Assembly (NCBI GenBank): GCA_937121175.1 | Contig: CAKZKD010000003.1 | Span: 248,001 to 312,000, forward strand | Length of the DNA stretch: 64,000 nt | Reading direction: 5' to 3' | Origin: an uncultured Flavobacteriales bacterium | Lineage (GTDB): Bacteria; Bacteroidota; Bacteroidia; Flavobacteriales_G; Salibacteraceae | In this document: piece by piece, positions 1-8,193 of the stretch | Numbering within the stretch: the first letter of the stretch is position 1 | How the letters are laid out: each line of letters starts with the position of its first letter | Made by a program: the position numbers and the translations under genes | The notes under the pieces: model-generated | Databases searched by the model: none | Told to the model about the DNA's origin: nothing | The model's input: the letters and a program-made list of their open reading frames with translations, nothing else

Positions 1-744
1 TACTTTATGGTTGTTTAGATGTGTATCTACCTTGTATTCAATGTATTGCTTGCCAAAGTTGTAATATCCATGATTTTTCATGAATCGGTCCATTCTAGTT
101 CGTTCATCGGCTAGTTTGTATTCGTCGTAGTTGGATCCACTTTCAATGGAAAGACCATTGTCCTCTTTATTTCGAGAATATTTGGTGATTACTTGTACTA
201 GACTATCATCGCTTAATGCAAAACCAACTTTTTTTACCTCCCAAGGTTCTTTTGGTGTTAGCGAATAATAAACAAAAGCCTTTCTCTTTTTAGTTTTCTT
301 TCCGTTCCAATTTGTTTTCACTTTGTAATGCACCGAATCAACACCTGATGCTTCGAAATATCCTTTTTTCTTTAGAAATAGAACCATTTGTTCGGTGCTG
401 GTGGTAACTAATGAAGTGTCCAATATTGAAGGTGGTTCACCAATTCGTTTCATCCAGCGGCGAAACCCATTGTCCTTTTTAGTGCCATAGGTATATACCC
501 TCAGGTGAAACTTGTACAAGCCTATAAGTTTATTGTTGGGTTGTTGCTTAATGATATCTGTAACGTCGTCCGTATTTATTTTTCTAAAAAACTCAGACTC
601 TCTTTTTTTTGTGGGAAGCTTGTATTCGACTGTAGATTTTTCGAGAAGATACTGACCATCAGCCAATTGTTTATAAGGGTTACAGCCAACAATGAAAATT
701 GCAGCAAATACAAGGGATGTTATGGGCTTTAACAGCTTTTTCAA
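1..744 (-). CDS. tamL: TamL-type lipid-anchored Omp85 protein, N-terminal part (runs off left edge)
   Basis: This reading frame enters from the left edge and starts at a TTG at 744. About 248 codons are visible. The N-terminus is a lipoprotein signal: three lysines (residues 2, 3, 6), a hydrophobic stretch and the lipobox IVGC with the lipidated cysteine at residue 21. Next come NPYKQLADGQYLLEKSTVEY and later segments with the look of POTRA repeats (alternating short strands, VKKVGFALSDDSLVQ). In Bacteroidota, BamA/TamA-family proteins with a lipid anchor are called TamL and are thought to work with TamB in outer membrane assembly; this role is inferred from family. The beta-barrel lies outside the window. 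It is divergent from trmH, and a tamB homologue sits at the far right end of the window. Confidence 0.75.
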   Translation of the reverse strand, partial: MKKLLKPITSLVFAAIFIVGCNPYKQLADGQYLLEKSTVEYKLPTKKRESEFFRKINTDDVTDIIKQQPNNKLIGLYKFHLRVYTYGTKKDNGFRRWMKRIGEPPSILDTSLVTTSTEQMVLFLKKKGYFEASGVDSVHYKVKTNWNGKKTKKRKAFVYYSLTPKEPWEVKKVGFALSDDSLVQVITKYSRNKEDNGLSIESGSNYDEYKLADERTRMDRFMKNHGYYNFGKQYIEYKVDTHLNNHKV

Positions 745-767
745 ACCACGCCGAGCGGCGAAAATTA

Positions 768-775
768 TACCTTTG
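768..775 (+). promoter_or_regulatory. Putative -7 promoter box of trmH-surE-lpxB
   Basis: TACCTTTG fits the Bacteroidota -7 consensus TAnnTTTG and lies 33 bases before the GTG start of trmH. No good TTG -33 element was found at the expected spacing. Confidence 0.45.
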
Positions 776-808
776 CAATATTACTGAAAATGCAATCTTA
801 GAACCCAG

Positions 809-1588
809 GTGCTTACTAAAAACAAAATCAAATTAATTAACTCGTTAGATCGAAAAAAGAACCGAAAAGAACACGGACTTTTTATCGTTGAAGGCGAGAA
901 AATGGTAGATGAGTTAATTGCTGAGTGCGAGGCTCGAACTACTTGTCAGTACCGTATTTCGGAACTTTTTTATACCCTTGGTTATAAAGAAAAAAGAATT
1001 GCAGATTTGGAGGAGCTAAACGTTCTCCAAACTTTAATTACTGAAGCTGAACTGGAAAAGATTAGCAATTTTTCTAGTCCAAATCAAGTTTTAGCGTTGG
1101 TTGAAATTCCAAAGGATAAAATTCCTTATTACGAAGAAGATATTGTGTTGATGATTGACGGCGTGATTGACCCTGGAAATTTGGGAACCATTATTCGATG
1201 TGCCGACTGGTTTGGAATTAACCACGTAATTTGTTCCACCAACTGTGTAGGCTTGTACAACCCTAAAGTTGTGCAGGCAAGTATGGGCAGTATTTTTAGA
1301 ATTAATGTATTGTACTTGGAGCTTACTACGGTTTTGGCCAAAATGAGAAAGAACAACCCGTTAAAACCTGTTTACGGAGCTACTTTGGAAGGTGAAAATA
1401 TTTATGAAATGAACCTGAATAGTAACTCAGCAATTGTGGTTGGAAGTGAATCGCACGGAATTTCTGCAGAGGTGAAGGCTCATTTGACTAAAGAAGTAAA
1501 AATTCCACAAATGGGTAGAGGTGAGTCGTTGAATGTTGCTTCCGCAACCGCTATTTTATGTTCTGAATTTAAACGTTTTACGGTATGA
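809..1588 (+). CDS. TrmH/SpoU-family RNA 2'-O-methyltransferase
   Basis: A 259-residue SAM-dependent RNA ribose methyltransferase of the SpoU class with a trefoil knot. The three family motifs are visible: motif 1 GNLGTIIRCADWFG (about residues 122-135), motif 2 VVGSESHGIS (about 210-219) and motif 3 IPQMGRGESLNVASATAI (about 231-248). The N-terminal third, with a basic start (LINSLDRKKNRKEHGLFIVEG), is the usual substrate-binding domain. The start is GTG at 809; no in-frame ATG fits better. It opens a run of four genes, and its stop overlaps the surE start by 4 bases (ATGA). Whether the substrate is rRNA or tRNA cannot be told. A second SpoU enzyme (rlmB) lies at 48576-49334. Confidence 0.9.
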   Translation: MLTKNKIKLINSLDRKKNRKEHGLFIVEGEKMVDELIAECEARTTCQYRISELFYTLGYKEKRIADLEELNVLQTLITEAELEKISNFSSPNQVLALVEIPKDKIPYYEEDIVLMIDGVIDPGNLGTIIRCADWFGINHVICSTNCVGLYNPKVVQASMGSIFRINVLYLELTTVLAKMRKNNPLKPVYGATLEGENIYEMNLNSNSAIVVGSESHGISAEVKAHLTKEVKIPQMGRGESLNVASATAILCSEFKRFTV

Positions 1589-2346
1589 AAAAGCCATTGA
1601 TACTCATCTGCAATGACGATGGTGTAACTGCACCTGGAATTCAGTCATTAATTGAAGCCGTGCGTGACCTAGGAGATATTATGGTGGTAGCACCCGATAA
1701 ACCGCAAAGTGGAACCGGTCATGGTATTACCATTAATGCCACATTGCGCATGCAAAAATTGAGAGAAGAAGAAGGGCTTACTGTTTACAGTTGTTCCGGA
1801 ACTCCCGTAGATTGCATCAAGCTGGCTATTTATAAAATGGAAGTAAAACCAGATGTCATTATTTCGGGCATCAATCACGGCAGTAATGCATCAATAAATG
1901 TAATTTACTCAGGTACTATGTCGGCAGCGGTAGAAGGAGCGTTGGAAGGTGTTCCAAGTATTGGTTTTAGTTTGTTAGACCATAGTATTGATGCAGATTT
2001 TACAGCATCTAAAAAAATAGCCAGAGCAATAACCATTAAGGCCATCGAAAAAGGATTACCAAAAGGGGTTTGCTTGAATGTCAATATTCCTAAGCTGCAT
2101 ACCGAAGAAATTATGGGTATTAAAATTTGCAGACAAGCAAAAGGTAATTGGGAAGAAGAGTTTGAGGCTCGGCTTGACCCAATGGGAAATGAGTATTTCT
2201 GGCTAACTGGCACTTTCAAAAATTACGACCATGGAGAAGATACCGATATTTGGGCGCTTGAAAATAATTATGTGAGCGTTGTGCCTGTTCAACATGATTT
2301 GACTGCACATACCGCATTATCAGAAATAAATAATTGGGATTTATGA
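1585..2346 (+). CDS. surE: 5'/3'-nucleotidase SurE
   Basis: A 253-residue metal-dependent survival-protein phosphatase that removes phosphate from nucleoside monophosphates. The metal ligands expected for the family are present: D11 and D12 in ICNDDGV, S42 in PQSGTGHGITI and N97 in SGINHGSN. The length is normal for SurE. The start overlaps the trmH stop (ATGA), and its own stop overlaps the ATG of the next small gene in the same way, so these genes are probably translationally coupled. Confidence 0.96.
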   Translation: MKKPLILICNDDGVTAPGIQSLIEAVRDLGDIMVVAPDKPQSGTGHGITINATLRMQKLREEEGLTVYSCSGTPVDCIKLAIYKMEVKPDVIISGINHGSNASINVIYSGTMSAAVEGALEGVPSIGFSLLDHSIDADFTASKKIARAITIKAIEKGLPKGVCLNVNIPKLHTEEIMGIKICRQAKGNWEEEFEARLDPMGNEYFWLTGTFKNYDHGEDTDIWALENNYVSVVPVQHDLTAHTALSEINNWDL

Positions 2347-2606
2347 AAGACAACATGCTGGTCGGTATGATTATCGGTGCGATTTTTCCGCCATTGGTTG
2401 TGTTGGCGTTGATTGAATCAGTAAATGAAGATTTGGTAAATTATTCCCAGAGTTATTTAGAGAATGTTAGTCTGTTGGCTATAGGACTCAATGCGGGTTT
2501 GATGTGGGTGACGCTCAATACATTCAAAAAAGACCAAACCGGTAGGGGAATTCTCTTGGCCAATTTTGGCTATGTAATCGCTTTCATTTTATATTTCTAC
2601 AGTTAG
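2343..2606 (+). CDS. Small two- to three-helix membrane protein between surE and lpxB
   Basis: An 87-residue hydrophobic protein of unknown function. I place the start at the ATG at 2343, which overlaps the surE stop (ATGA), rather than at an in-frame TTG at 2334. Three candidate membrane segments are seen: MLVGMIIGAIFPPLVVLALI near the N-terminus, LLAIGLNAGLMWVTL in the middle and GILLANFGYVIAFILYFY at the C-terminus. No catalytic motif is visible. Its position directly before lpxB, with only one base between them, suggests a lipid A or envelope role, but that is inference. Confidence 0.75.
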   Translation: MKDNMLVGMIIGAIFPPLVVLALIESVNEDLVNYSQSYLENVSLLAIGLNAGLMWVTLNTFKKDQTGRGILLANFGYVIAFILYFYS

Positions 2607-2607
2607 T

Positions 2608-3729
2608 TTGAAACTCTACATCATAGCAGGAGAAGCCTCTGGTGATTTGCATGGCTCAAACTTGGTGAAAGCGCTAAAAAAGCAAGAAACATCTATTGAA
2701 CTAAGGGCATGGGGCGGTGATTTAATGCAAAAAGCAGGTGCCAATGTTGTCAAGCACATCCGCGATTTGGCCTTTATGGGATTTGTGGAAGTTCTTCTAA
2801 ACCTACCCACTATTCTTCGGAATATTAAATTCTGTAAAAGAGACATTGAAGAGTTTCAGCCTGATGCGATTGTACTAATTGATTATCCCGGTTTTAACTT
2901 AAGAATGGCCAAATGGGCAAAAAAGAAAGGAATTAAAGTTCTGTACTACATTTCTCCGCAGATTTGGGCATGGAATCAAAAACGAGGCTGGGGAATCAAG
3001 AAGAATGTTGATGAGCTATTCGCCATTTTACCCTTCGAAAAAGAGTTCTACAAAAAGTTTGATTTCGATGTTCATTTTGTGGGTCATCCACTCTTGGACG
3101 CAATCAAGGATTACAAAAATCTGAAACCAGATTTTAACGAATTCTGCGCTAAAAATAAGTTACCTCAAAAACCGATAATAGCTTTACTGCCTGGCAGTAG
3201 AAAGCAAGAGGTGAACAAAATGCTACCCATATTTTTGAATGTGGTTGATAAGTTTAAAGACTATCAATTTGTGCTCGCTGGAGCCCCTGCTTTAGAATTG
3301 GATTTTTATCAACCCTTTTTAACCAAACAAAATGTTTCTATCATCGAAGGTAAAACCTACGATTTGCTAATGCAATCGAAAGCGGCATTAGTCAGTAGTG
3401 GAACTGCAACTTTAGAGACTGCTTTATTGAGAGTACCTGAAATAGTGTGTTATAAAGCAAGCCCGATTAGTGTAGCAATAGCTAGAATGCTTATAAAGGT
3501 TAAGTTCATTTCGTTAGTCAATTTGATAATGGACAAAGAAATAGTTAAGGAATTAATTCAGTCTGACTTAAATAATAAGGGGCTGTCTAATGAACTGGAC
3601 TCTATTCTACACGATGAAAATTACCGAAATCAAATGCTCGAAAACTACGACCAATTGATTGAAAAATTAGGCGGTGATGGTGCCTCTGACCTTACTGCCA
3701 AACTCATGTTGAAAACTCTGAAAGGCTAG
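2608..3729 (+). CDS. lpxB: Lipid-A-disaccharide synthase
   Basis: A 373-residue GT-B glycosyltransferase that joins UDP-2,3-diacylglucosamine and lipid X to form the lipid A disaccharide at the inner face of the cytoplasmic membrane. The family hallmark GEASGDLHG is at residues 8-16. Others are YYISPQIWAWNQKR, VGHPLLDAI and LLPGSRKQEV, followed by LVSSGTATLETALLRVPEIV in the sugar-nucleotide-binding domain. The start is TTG at 2608, right after the preceding stop; the N-terminus MKLYIIAGEASGD matches the family exactly. It is the last gene of the trmH-surE-lpxB run. Confidence 0.95.
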   Translation: MKLYIIAGEASGDLHGSNLVKALKKQETSIELRAWGGDLMQKAGANVVKHIRDLAFMGFVEVLLNLPTILRNIKFCKRDIEEFQPDAIVLIDYPGFNLRMAKWAKKKGIKVLYYISPQIWAWNQKRGWGIKKNVDELFAILPFEKEFYKKFDFDVHFVGHPLLDAIKDYKNLKPDFNEFCAKNKLPQKPIIALLPGSRKQEVNKMLPIFLNVVDKFKDYQFVLAGAPALELDFYQPFLTKQNVSIIEGKTYDLLMQSKAALVSSGTATLETALLRVPEIVCYKASPISVAIARMLIKVKFISLVNLIMDKEIVKELIQSDLNNKGLSNELDSILHDENYRNQMLENYDQLIEKLGGDGASDLTAKLMLKTLKG

Positions 3730-3753
3730 ACCATAAGCCCTTTTTTGGTAAAT

Positions 3754-3761
3754 TACATTTG
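3754..3761 (+). promoter_or_regulatory. Putative -7 box of the SpoIID/LytB gene
   Basis: TACATTTG matches TAnnTTTG and ends 12 bases before the ATG at 3774. It lies in the short gap after lpxB and suggests an independent promoter with a very short leader. Confidence 0.45.
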
Positions 3762-3773
3762 TGTCCTATAGTT

Positions 3774-4946
3774 ATGGTGCGCATTCTACTTGTTTTTCTA
3801 ATTGTTTTATCGACCCACGCAGCATTTGCAATTAAGGAAGTAATAAATGTTGGCATTCTTTGGGGAAAACGGCCAGCATCTTCGTTAGTGTCCATCCACA
3901 CAGGTTCTTATACTCTTTATGGCGATAATGTACCCATCAAGCAACTAACTATTAATCAGACCATGGTGTTGAGAACCTTGTCGAATTCAGTGCAAGTAAC
4001 TTCTGGTGGAAAAATTTTAGGTTCTTTTCGCAAGGTAAGATTGAAGCGAAATACGTGGGGTTCAGTGTTTAACCTGAAGGCCATGTCTCCTAACACTGCT
4101 AAGCGTTCATACAACGATAATCTTAATGTGTCGGTTTATAACGGAAAACTGAAGTTGATTAATAATGTTTATATAGAACATTACATTGGTGGAGTTGTAG
4201 AAGCGGAATCAGGAAGTAGAGAAACGTATGAGTATTACAAAGTGCAAGCAATAATTGCTCGAACCTATGTACTCAGTAATTTGAATAAATACTCCAAGTA
4301 TGGTTTCAATGTATGTGACCGGGTAAATAGTCAGGTCTATAAAGGAATGAGTACTAGAAACCCAGATATTATTAAGGCTACAAATGCTACTCGTGGTCTT
4401 GTTTTAGTAGATAGTGATATCAACTTAATTCAAGCGGTTTTCCATTCTAATTCTGGTGGACAAACTGCTAATAGCGAAGATGCTTGGAGCGCTGAAGTGG
4501 GTTATTTACGTTCAGTTCCGGATACGTTTAGCTTAAATCAACCCCATTACAATTGGAAAACATTTATCGAAAAAGAAAAGTGGTTGAGTTATTTGAAACG
4601 CAAGTACAATTATCCAATTGAAGACAGTGTTTACCTAGAATACGTACTGGATTATTGCCCAAAGAATAGAGATAGATATCTTTCGCCATTGGCGCCAAAT
4701 ACGTTGCTAAAAACCATTCGAATTGATTGGGGTTTGCGTTCTACTTTCTTTTCTATTTCTGAAGGAGATGAAGGAAAATACGTGTACTTCGTTGGTCGCG
4801 GATTTGGCCATGGAGTAGGGCTTAGCCAAGAAGGCGCTATGCGTATGGCAGAATTAGGAATACCGTACAACAAGATTTTAAAATACTATTACAAAGACAC
4901 ACACCTCATTCACCTTTCCGCTCTCGATTTCTTTAGAGGGGATTGA
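3774..4946 (+). CDS. SpoIID/LytB domain protein, exported
   Basis: A 390-residue exported protein. The ATG at 3774 gives a clean signal peptide (MVRILLVFLIVLSTHAAFA), so it is preferred to the TTG at 3759. The SpoIID/LytB domain fills the second half: EAESGSRETYEYYKVQAIIA is the region that holds the catalytic Glu of SpoIID lytic transglycosylases, followed by FHSNSGGQTANSEDAW and the C-terminal signature GRGFGHGVGLSQEGAMRMA. SpoIID of spore formers cleaves denuded peptidoglycan; Gram-negative homologues probably act on cell wall amid lipid A and division genes, but the substrate is not known here. Confidence 0.87.
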   Translation: MVRILLVFLIVLSTHAAFAIKEVINVGILWGKRPASSLVSIHTGSYTLYGDNVPIKQLTINQTMVLRTLSNSVQVTSGGKILGSFRKVRLKRNTWGSVFNLKAMSPNTAKRSYNDNLNVSVYNGKLKLINNVYIEHYIGGVVEAESGSRETYEYYKVQAIIARTYVLSNLNKYSKYGFNVCDRVNSQVYKGMSTRNPDIIKATNATRGLVLVDSDINLIQAVFHSNSGGQTANSEDAWSAEVGYLRSVPDTFSLNQPHYNWKTFIEKEKWLSYLKRKYNYPIEDSVYLEYVLDYCPKNRDRYLSPLAPNTLLKTIRIDWGLRSTFFSISEGDEGKYVYFVGRGFGHGVGLSQEGAMRMAELGIPYNKILKYYYKDTHLIHLSALDFFRGD

Positions 4947-4979
4947 TATTCCTCTAGGTTGTTTGAATAAAGCTCCCCT

Positions 4980-4990
4980 TTGTCATTTCG
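4980..4990. repeat. Copy of the TGTCATTTCGA repeat core
   Basis: TGTCATTTCGA lies in the 127-base gap between the SpoIID gene and comEC. The same 11 bases occur in the longer repeat-like region at 20556-20566. Dispersed repeats beginning with this core are, from memory, common between genes in Bacteroidota. Confidence 0.35.
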
Positions 4991-5073
4991 AATTTTACAA
5001 CAAAAAGATTGTGTTTTAGTTTTTCATCTGAAAGCCAACCAGTAGATCGATATTATTTTCTTAATTTTATGGA

Positions 5074-6999
5074 ATGCTTAACCGATTGCAACCATTCGCC
5101 AAGCTGTTATTGTATTTAATCTGTGGAATTCTTGCAGGAAAATATTTAAATGTCCCTTTTATTGGATTGGTAATATTGTCTGTGTTAGGGCTAGCCATTT
5201 CTTTTTTTACACACAAAAAGTATTACGAATATGCACAGTCGGAACGCGTTTTTAGGTTTCAATTTGGGATGTTTTTAGTGTTTGCGTGTATTGGAGTTTT
5301 ACTGATAACTGTATCTAAGAATACTGTTTTGCACCTTGATGCTAGTAAGGAAGTAAAAGGATTGTTTCAAATTCAAAACATCCAAGTTTCTACTAGTGGT
5401 GAGCAAAAGGTGTTCGGTGTACTCGCATCAGGCGTAATTAATAGTACGTCAATTGTAAACCCAGTACGAGTTAGCTTGAAACTAGAAAACAAAATTGGAA
5501 GACAGTACTTTCCAGATGATGTTTTGTGGCTAGAAGGAACGGCTCAAAACTATTTCCAGAACACCAATCCAGGCGGATTCGACTATCGCAGGTATATGCA
5601 AAACCAAGGCTATTCTTTTAGAATTGAACCAAGCCATGTCCAACTATACGAACGACCAGAATTTAGTCTTTGGCGAATGGCATATGAAATTAGAATAACA
5701 TTGTCCAAAGTCCTGGAAAGAAACCTACAACCAAAAGAACTAGGTGTAGCGGAAGCTTTGGTACTTGGACAAAAGCAGTTTCTAGAATCGGAAACCAAAC
5801 AAGCCTATGCTGGAGTTGGGGCTATGCACATTCTTGCCGTTTCAGGATTACATGTGGGTTTGGTATTTCTGTTGTTCAATCAGTTGCTGAAGCCGTTACT
5901 AAAGGTTAGATATGGTAAAGAGCTCCATACGATTTTCATTATTCTAATAATTATACTTTATGCTGCAATTACGGGGTTTTCACCTTCGGTAACCCGAGCT
6001 TCCGTTATGTTTATTTTACTGAGTTTGGGCATGATGTTACGCCGAGTAGATGATAAGTACAATACCATTTTTGCCTCAGCTTTTCTAATGCTGCTGTACG
6101 ACGCGAATCTGATTTTCAACGTTGGGTTTCAACTTTCCTATTTGGCGGTTTTTGGAATCATCTATGGTTATCAAAAGTTGTTCAATTGTATTGAACCCAA
6201 GCATTGGATAACTACTAAAATATGGAGTTTAATTTGCCTCGCTATTGTTGCTCAGTTAGCAACTTTTCCTTTGGGCTTATGTTATTTTCATCAGTTTCCT
6301 ACCTATTTTTTAGCAACAAATTTGGTCGTTATTCCAGCTGCGTTTGCCGTGTTGTTTGGTGGTTTTATTTTGTTTGCAAGTTCTCTGTTTTCCAGCTTTG
6401 GTTTTACCTCTTTAGAGCTTGTCTTAGGATGGATTTATCAAAAAATAGTGTGGTTGTTAAATCAGTTTGTAGAAATGCTCTTTCAAGCCCCCTATGGCAC
6501 GATGAAAGATGTTCAAATCAATTTGCTTCAGCTTTTTTTACTCTACTCGCTTATCATTTTATTGGCCATTTTTATTACGAGAATATCGAGGGTAGCTTAC
6601 CGATTAGCCTTAGTTAATGTCGTAATTCTTGTAGGCTCATATATCCATATAAACTACCAAGTACAGTCTTCTTCAGGGTTTCTGGTTTATCAGCATAACA
6701 AAACTGTATTTGAGGTTTTTGAGGGGAAGCGAAGCGTCTGTTATTGTGTTGAACCTTCAAAGAATAACTCTGTTTATTTCTATCGAATGATTGCTGACTT
6801 TAATCGAGTATCGGGTCGAAATACAGAGACGATACAATTTTCGGATGCTTTTAAGCAAAAATTGAAACACTGTGTGGTTTCAAATGCGGAAATTAATTCG
6901 GTCAGATTGGAAGGTTGTTCAATAGAATTACACTCTGAGGGCACTGAATCGATTGATACCCTTTCGGTAAAGCAAGCAGTGTTAATTGAGTTGGATTAA
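5074..6999 (+). CDS. comEC: ComEC/Rec2-family DNA-uptake channel protein
   Basis: A 641-residue polytopic membrane protein. It has an N-terminal DUF4131-type region with two or three membrane helices followed by a soluble OB-like part (FQIQNIQVSTSGEQKVFG, then DDVLWLEGTAQN and TNPGGFDYRRYMQNQGY). The Competence domain follows from about residue 220, with the signature GVGAMHILAVSGLHVGLVF and several more helices up to about residue 530. The C-terminal part is short and lacks the metallo-beta-lactamase domain found in many ComEC proteins, which is common in Bacteroidota. The family forms the inner membrane channel for single-stranded DNA in natural transformation. No pilus or DprA gene is next to it. 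Confidence 0.9.
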   Translation: MLNRLQPFAKLLLYLICGILAGKYLNVPFIGLVILSVLGLAISFFTHKKYYEYAQSERVFRFQFGMFLVFACIGVLLITVSKNTVLHLDASKEVKGLFQIQNIQVSTSGEQKVFGVLASGVINSTSIVNPVRVSLKLENKIGRQYFPDDVLWLEGTAQNYFQNTNPGGFDYRRYMQNQGYSFRIEPSHVQLYERPEFSLWRMAYEIRITLSKVLERNLQPKELGVAEALVLGQKQFLESETKQAYAGVGAMHILAVSGLHVGLVFLLFNQLLKPLLKVRYGKELHTIFIILIIILYAAITGFSPSVTRASVMFILLSLGMMLRRVDDKYNTIFASAFLMLLYDANLIFNVGFQLSYLAVFGIIYGYQKLFNCIEPKHWITTKIWSLICLAIVAQLATFPLGLCYFHQFPTYFLATNLVVIPAAFAVLFGGFILFASSLFSSFGFTSLELVLGWIYQKIVWLLNQFVEMLFQAPYGTMKDVQINLLQLFLLYSLIILLAIFITRISRVAYRLALVNVVILVGSYIHINYQVQSSSGFLVYQHNKTVFEVFEGKRSVCYCVEPSKNNSVYFYRMIADFNRVSGRNTETIQFSDAFKQKLKHCVVSNAEINSVRLEGCSIELHSEGTESIDTLSVKQAVLIELD

Positions 7000-7042
7000 A
7001 TGAAGCATCAATCCCCTAAAAAACGAGAATATGTTTAAAAAG

Positions 7043-7096
7043 GAATTAAGTTCCTTAGACTGGTCCAGTATGAACTTAATTCAGTTTCGGTCTAAG
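7043..7096. repeat. Nested inverted-repeat element downstream of comEC
   Basis: GAATTAAGTTC (7043-7053) is the exact reverse complement of GAACTTAATTC (7072-7082). Between the arms lies a second hairpin, ACTGG-T-CCAGT (7059-7069). In addition CTTAGAC (7054-7060) can pair with GTCTAAG (7090-7096), which would compete with the long hairpin or make a pseudoknot. No reading frame explains it. It precedes the terminator at 7159-7182. It could be a small structured RNA or a relic repeat. Confidence 0.45.
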
Positions 7097-7158
7097 AGCT
7101 CGGCGAAGCTAACCAACAAGTCATTGTATTACTGAAGATTGAAAATAAATAGGCACAA

Positions 7159-7182
7159 AAAAAGCGGCTAAAAGCCGCTTTT
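7159..7182. terminator. Bidirectional terminator between comEC and hbd
   Basis: A stem AAAAGCGGC / GCCGCTTTT with loop TAAAA, flanked by A and T runs, lies between two convergent genes and can serve both. Confidence 0.85.
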
Positions 7183-7208
7183 CAGAATTTATACTATCAA
7201 ATCTGATT

Positions 7209-8099
7209 CTATTTTTTAAAGTTATCAGCTACAATCCAATCCTTAGTTCCATGACCATGCTTGTAAAAACCTTCACCGCTTTTAGCACCTAATTTGCCAG
7301 CTGTTACCATATTTACCAATAATGGGCATGGAGCGTATTTCGAATTTCCGAATCCGTCGTACAACACATTCATAATGGACAAACAAACGTCTAATCCAAT
7401 GAAATCGGCCAGTTGTAATGGTCCCATTGGATGCGCCATTCCTAATTTCATAACCGTATCAATTTCTTCAACACCTGCAACACCTTCATGCAATGTGATG
7501 ATTGCCTCATTAATCATTGGCATAAGAATACGGTTAGCAACAAATCCAGGATAATCGTTTACTTCAACCGGAATTTTACCCAATTTTTTAGAGGTTTCCA
7601 TAATGGTATTCGTGATTTCGTCCGAAGTTGCATAACCACGAATGATTTCCACCAATTTCATTATCGGAACTGGATTCATAAAGTGCATACCAATTACTTT
7701 TTCGGGTCGGTTAGTTACCGATGCAATCTTAGTAATTGAAATGGAGGACGTATTGGTAGCAAGAATGCAATCAGCATTAGCATGAGCATCTAAATCCTTA
7801 AATATCTTCAATTTCAAGTCGATGTTCTCCGTAGCTGCTTCTACCACTAGTTCGCGGTCTTTAGCACCGTTTTCGATGCTTGTATAGGTCGTAATGTTAC
7901 TTAAGCAATTGTTCTTTTGTTCAGTAGTAATTTTTTCCTTGGCAATTAGTCGGTCAAGGTTTTTGGTTATCGTAGCTATTGCTTTGTCAAGGCTAGATTG
8001 CTGAATGTCAATCAAATTTACTTTGTAACCACTTTGGGCAAAAACATGTGCAATTCCATTTCCCATGGTTCCTGCACCTATAACAGCTATTTTTTTCAT
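7209..8099 (-). CDS. 3-hydroxybutyryl-CoA dehydrogenase
   Basis: A 296-residue NAD(P)-dependent enzyme that interconverts 3-hydroxyacyl-CoA and acetoacyl-CoA. The start is ATG at 8099, which puts the Rossmann motif IGAGTMGNGIAHVF right at the N-terminus; a longer upstream reading to 8138 is not needed. The catalytic histidine is H139 in VIGMHFMNPVPIMKLVEII. The C-terminal helical domain contains DYPGFVANRILMPMINEA and the MAHPMGPLQLADFIGLD signature. Length and motifs fit the stand-alone Hbd/PaaH family rather than the fused FadB type. Confidence 0.94.
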   Translation of the reverse strand: MKKIAVIGAGTMGNGIAHVFAQSGYKVNLIDIQQSSLDKAIATITKNLDRLIAKEKITTEQKNNCLSNITTYTSIENGAKDRELVVEAATENIDLKLKIFKDLDAHANADCILATNTSSISITKIASVTNRPEKVIGMHFMNPVPIMKLVEIIRGYATSDEITNTIMETSKKLGKIPVEVNDYPGFVANRILMPMINEAIITLHEGVAGVEEIDTVMKLGMAHPMGPLQLADFIGLDVCLSIMNVLYDGFGNSKYAPCPLLVNMVTAGKLGAKSGEGFYKHGHGTKDWIVADNFKK

Positions 8100-8122
8100 A
8101 TAAATATTGTGTTGTGAGCAAG

Positions 8123-8130
8123 CAAAAGTA
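8123..8130 (-). promoter_or_regulatory. Putative -7 box of hbd
   Basis: On the minus strand the bases read TACTTTTG, matching TAnnTTTG, 23 bases before the ATG at 8099. Confidence 0.5.
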
Positions 8131-8193
8131 AAAAACAACCTTGGCCGAATTCTTACTTAAAAAGCTTAATAATAGTAAATTTTGTCCTTTAAA

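Noticed and set aside
6222-6617. 131-codon plus-strand frame inside comEC
   Set aside because: It is an alternative frame of the comEC membrane region; hydrophobicity comes from the real gene.
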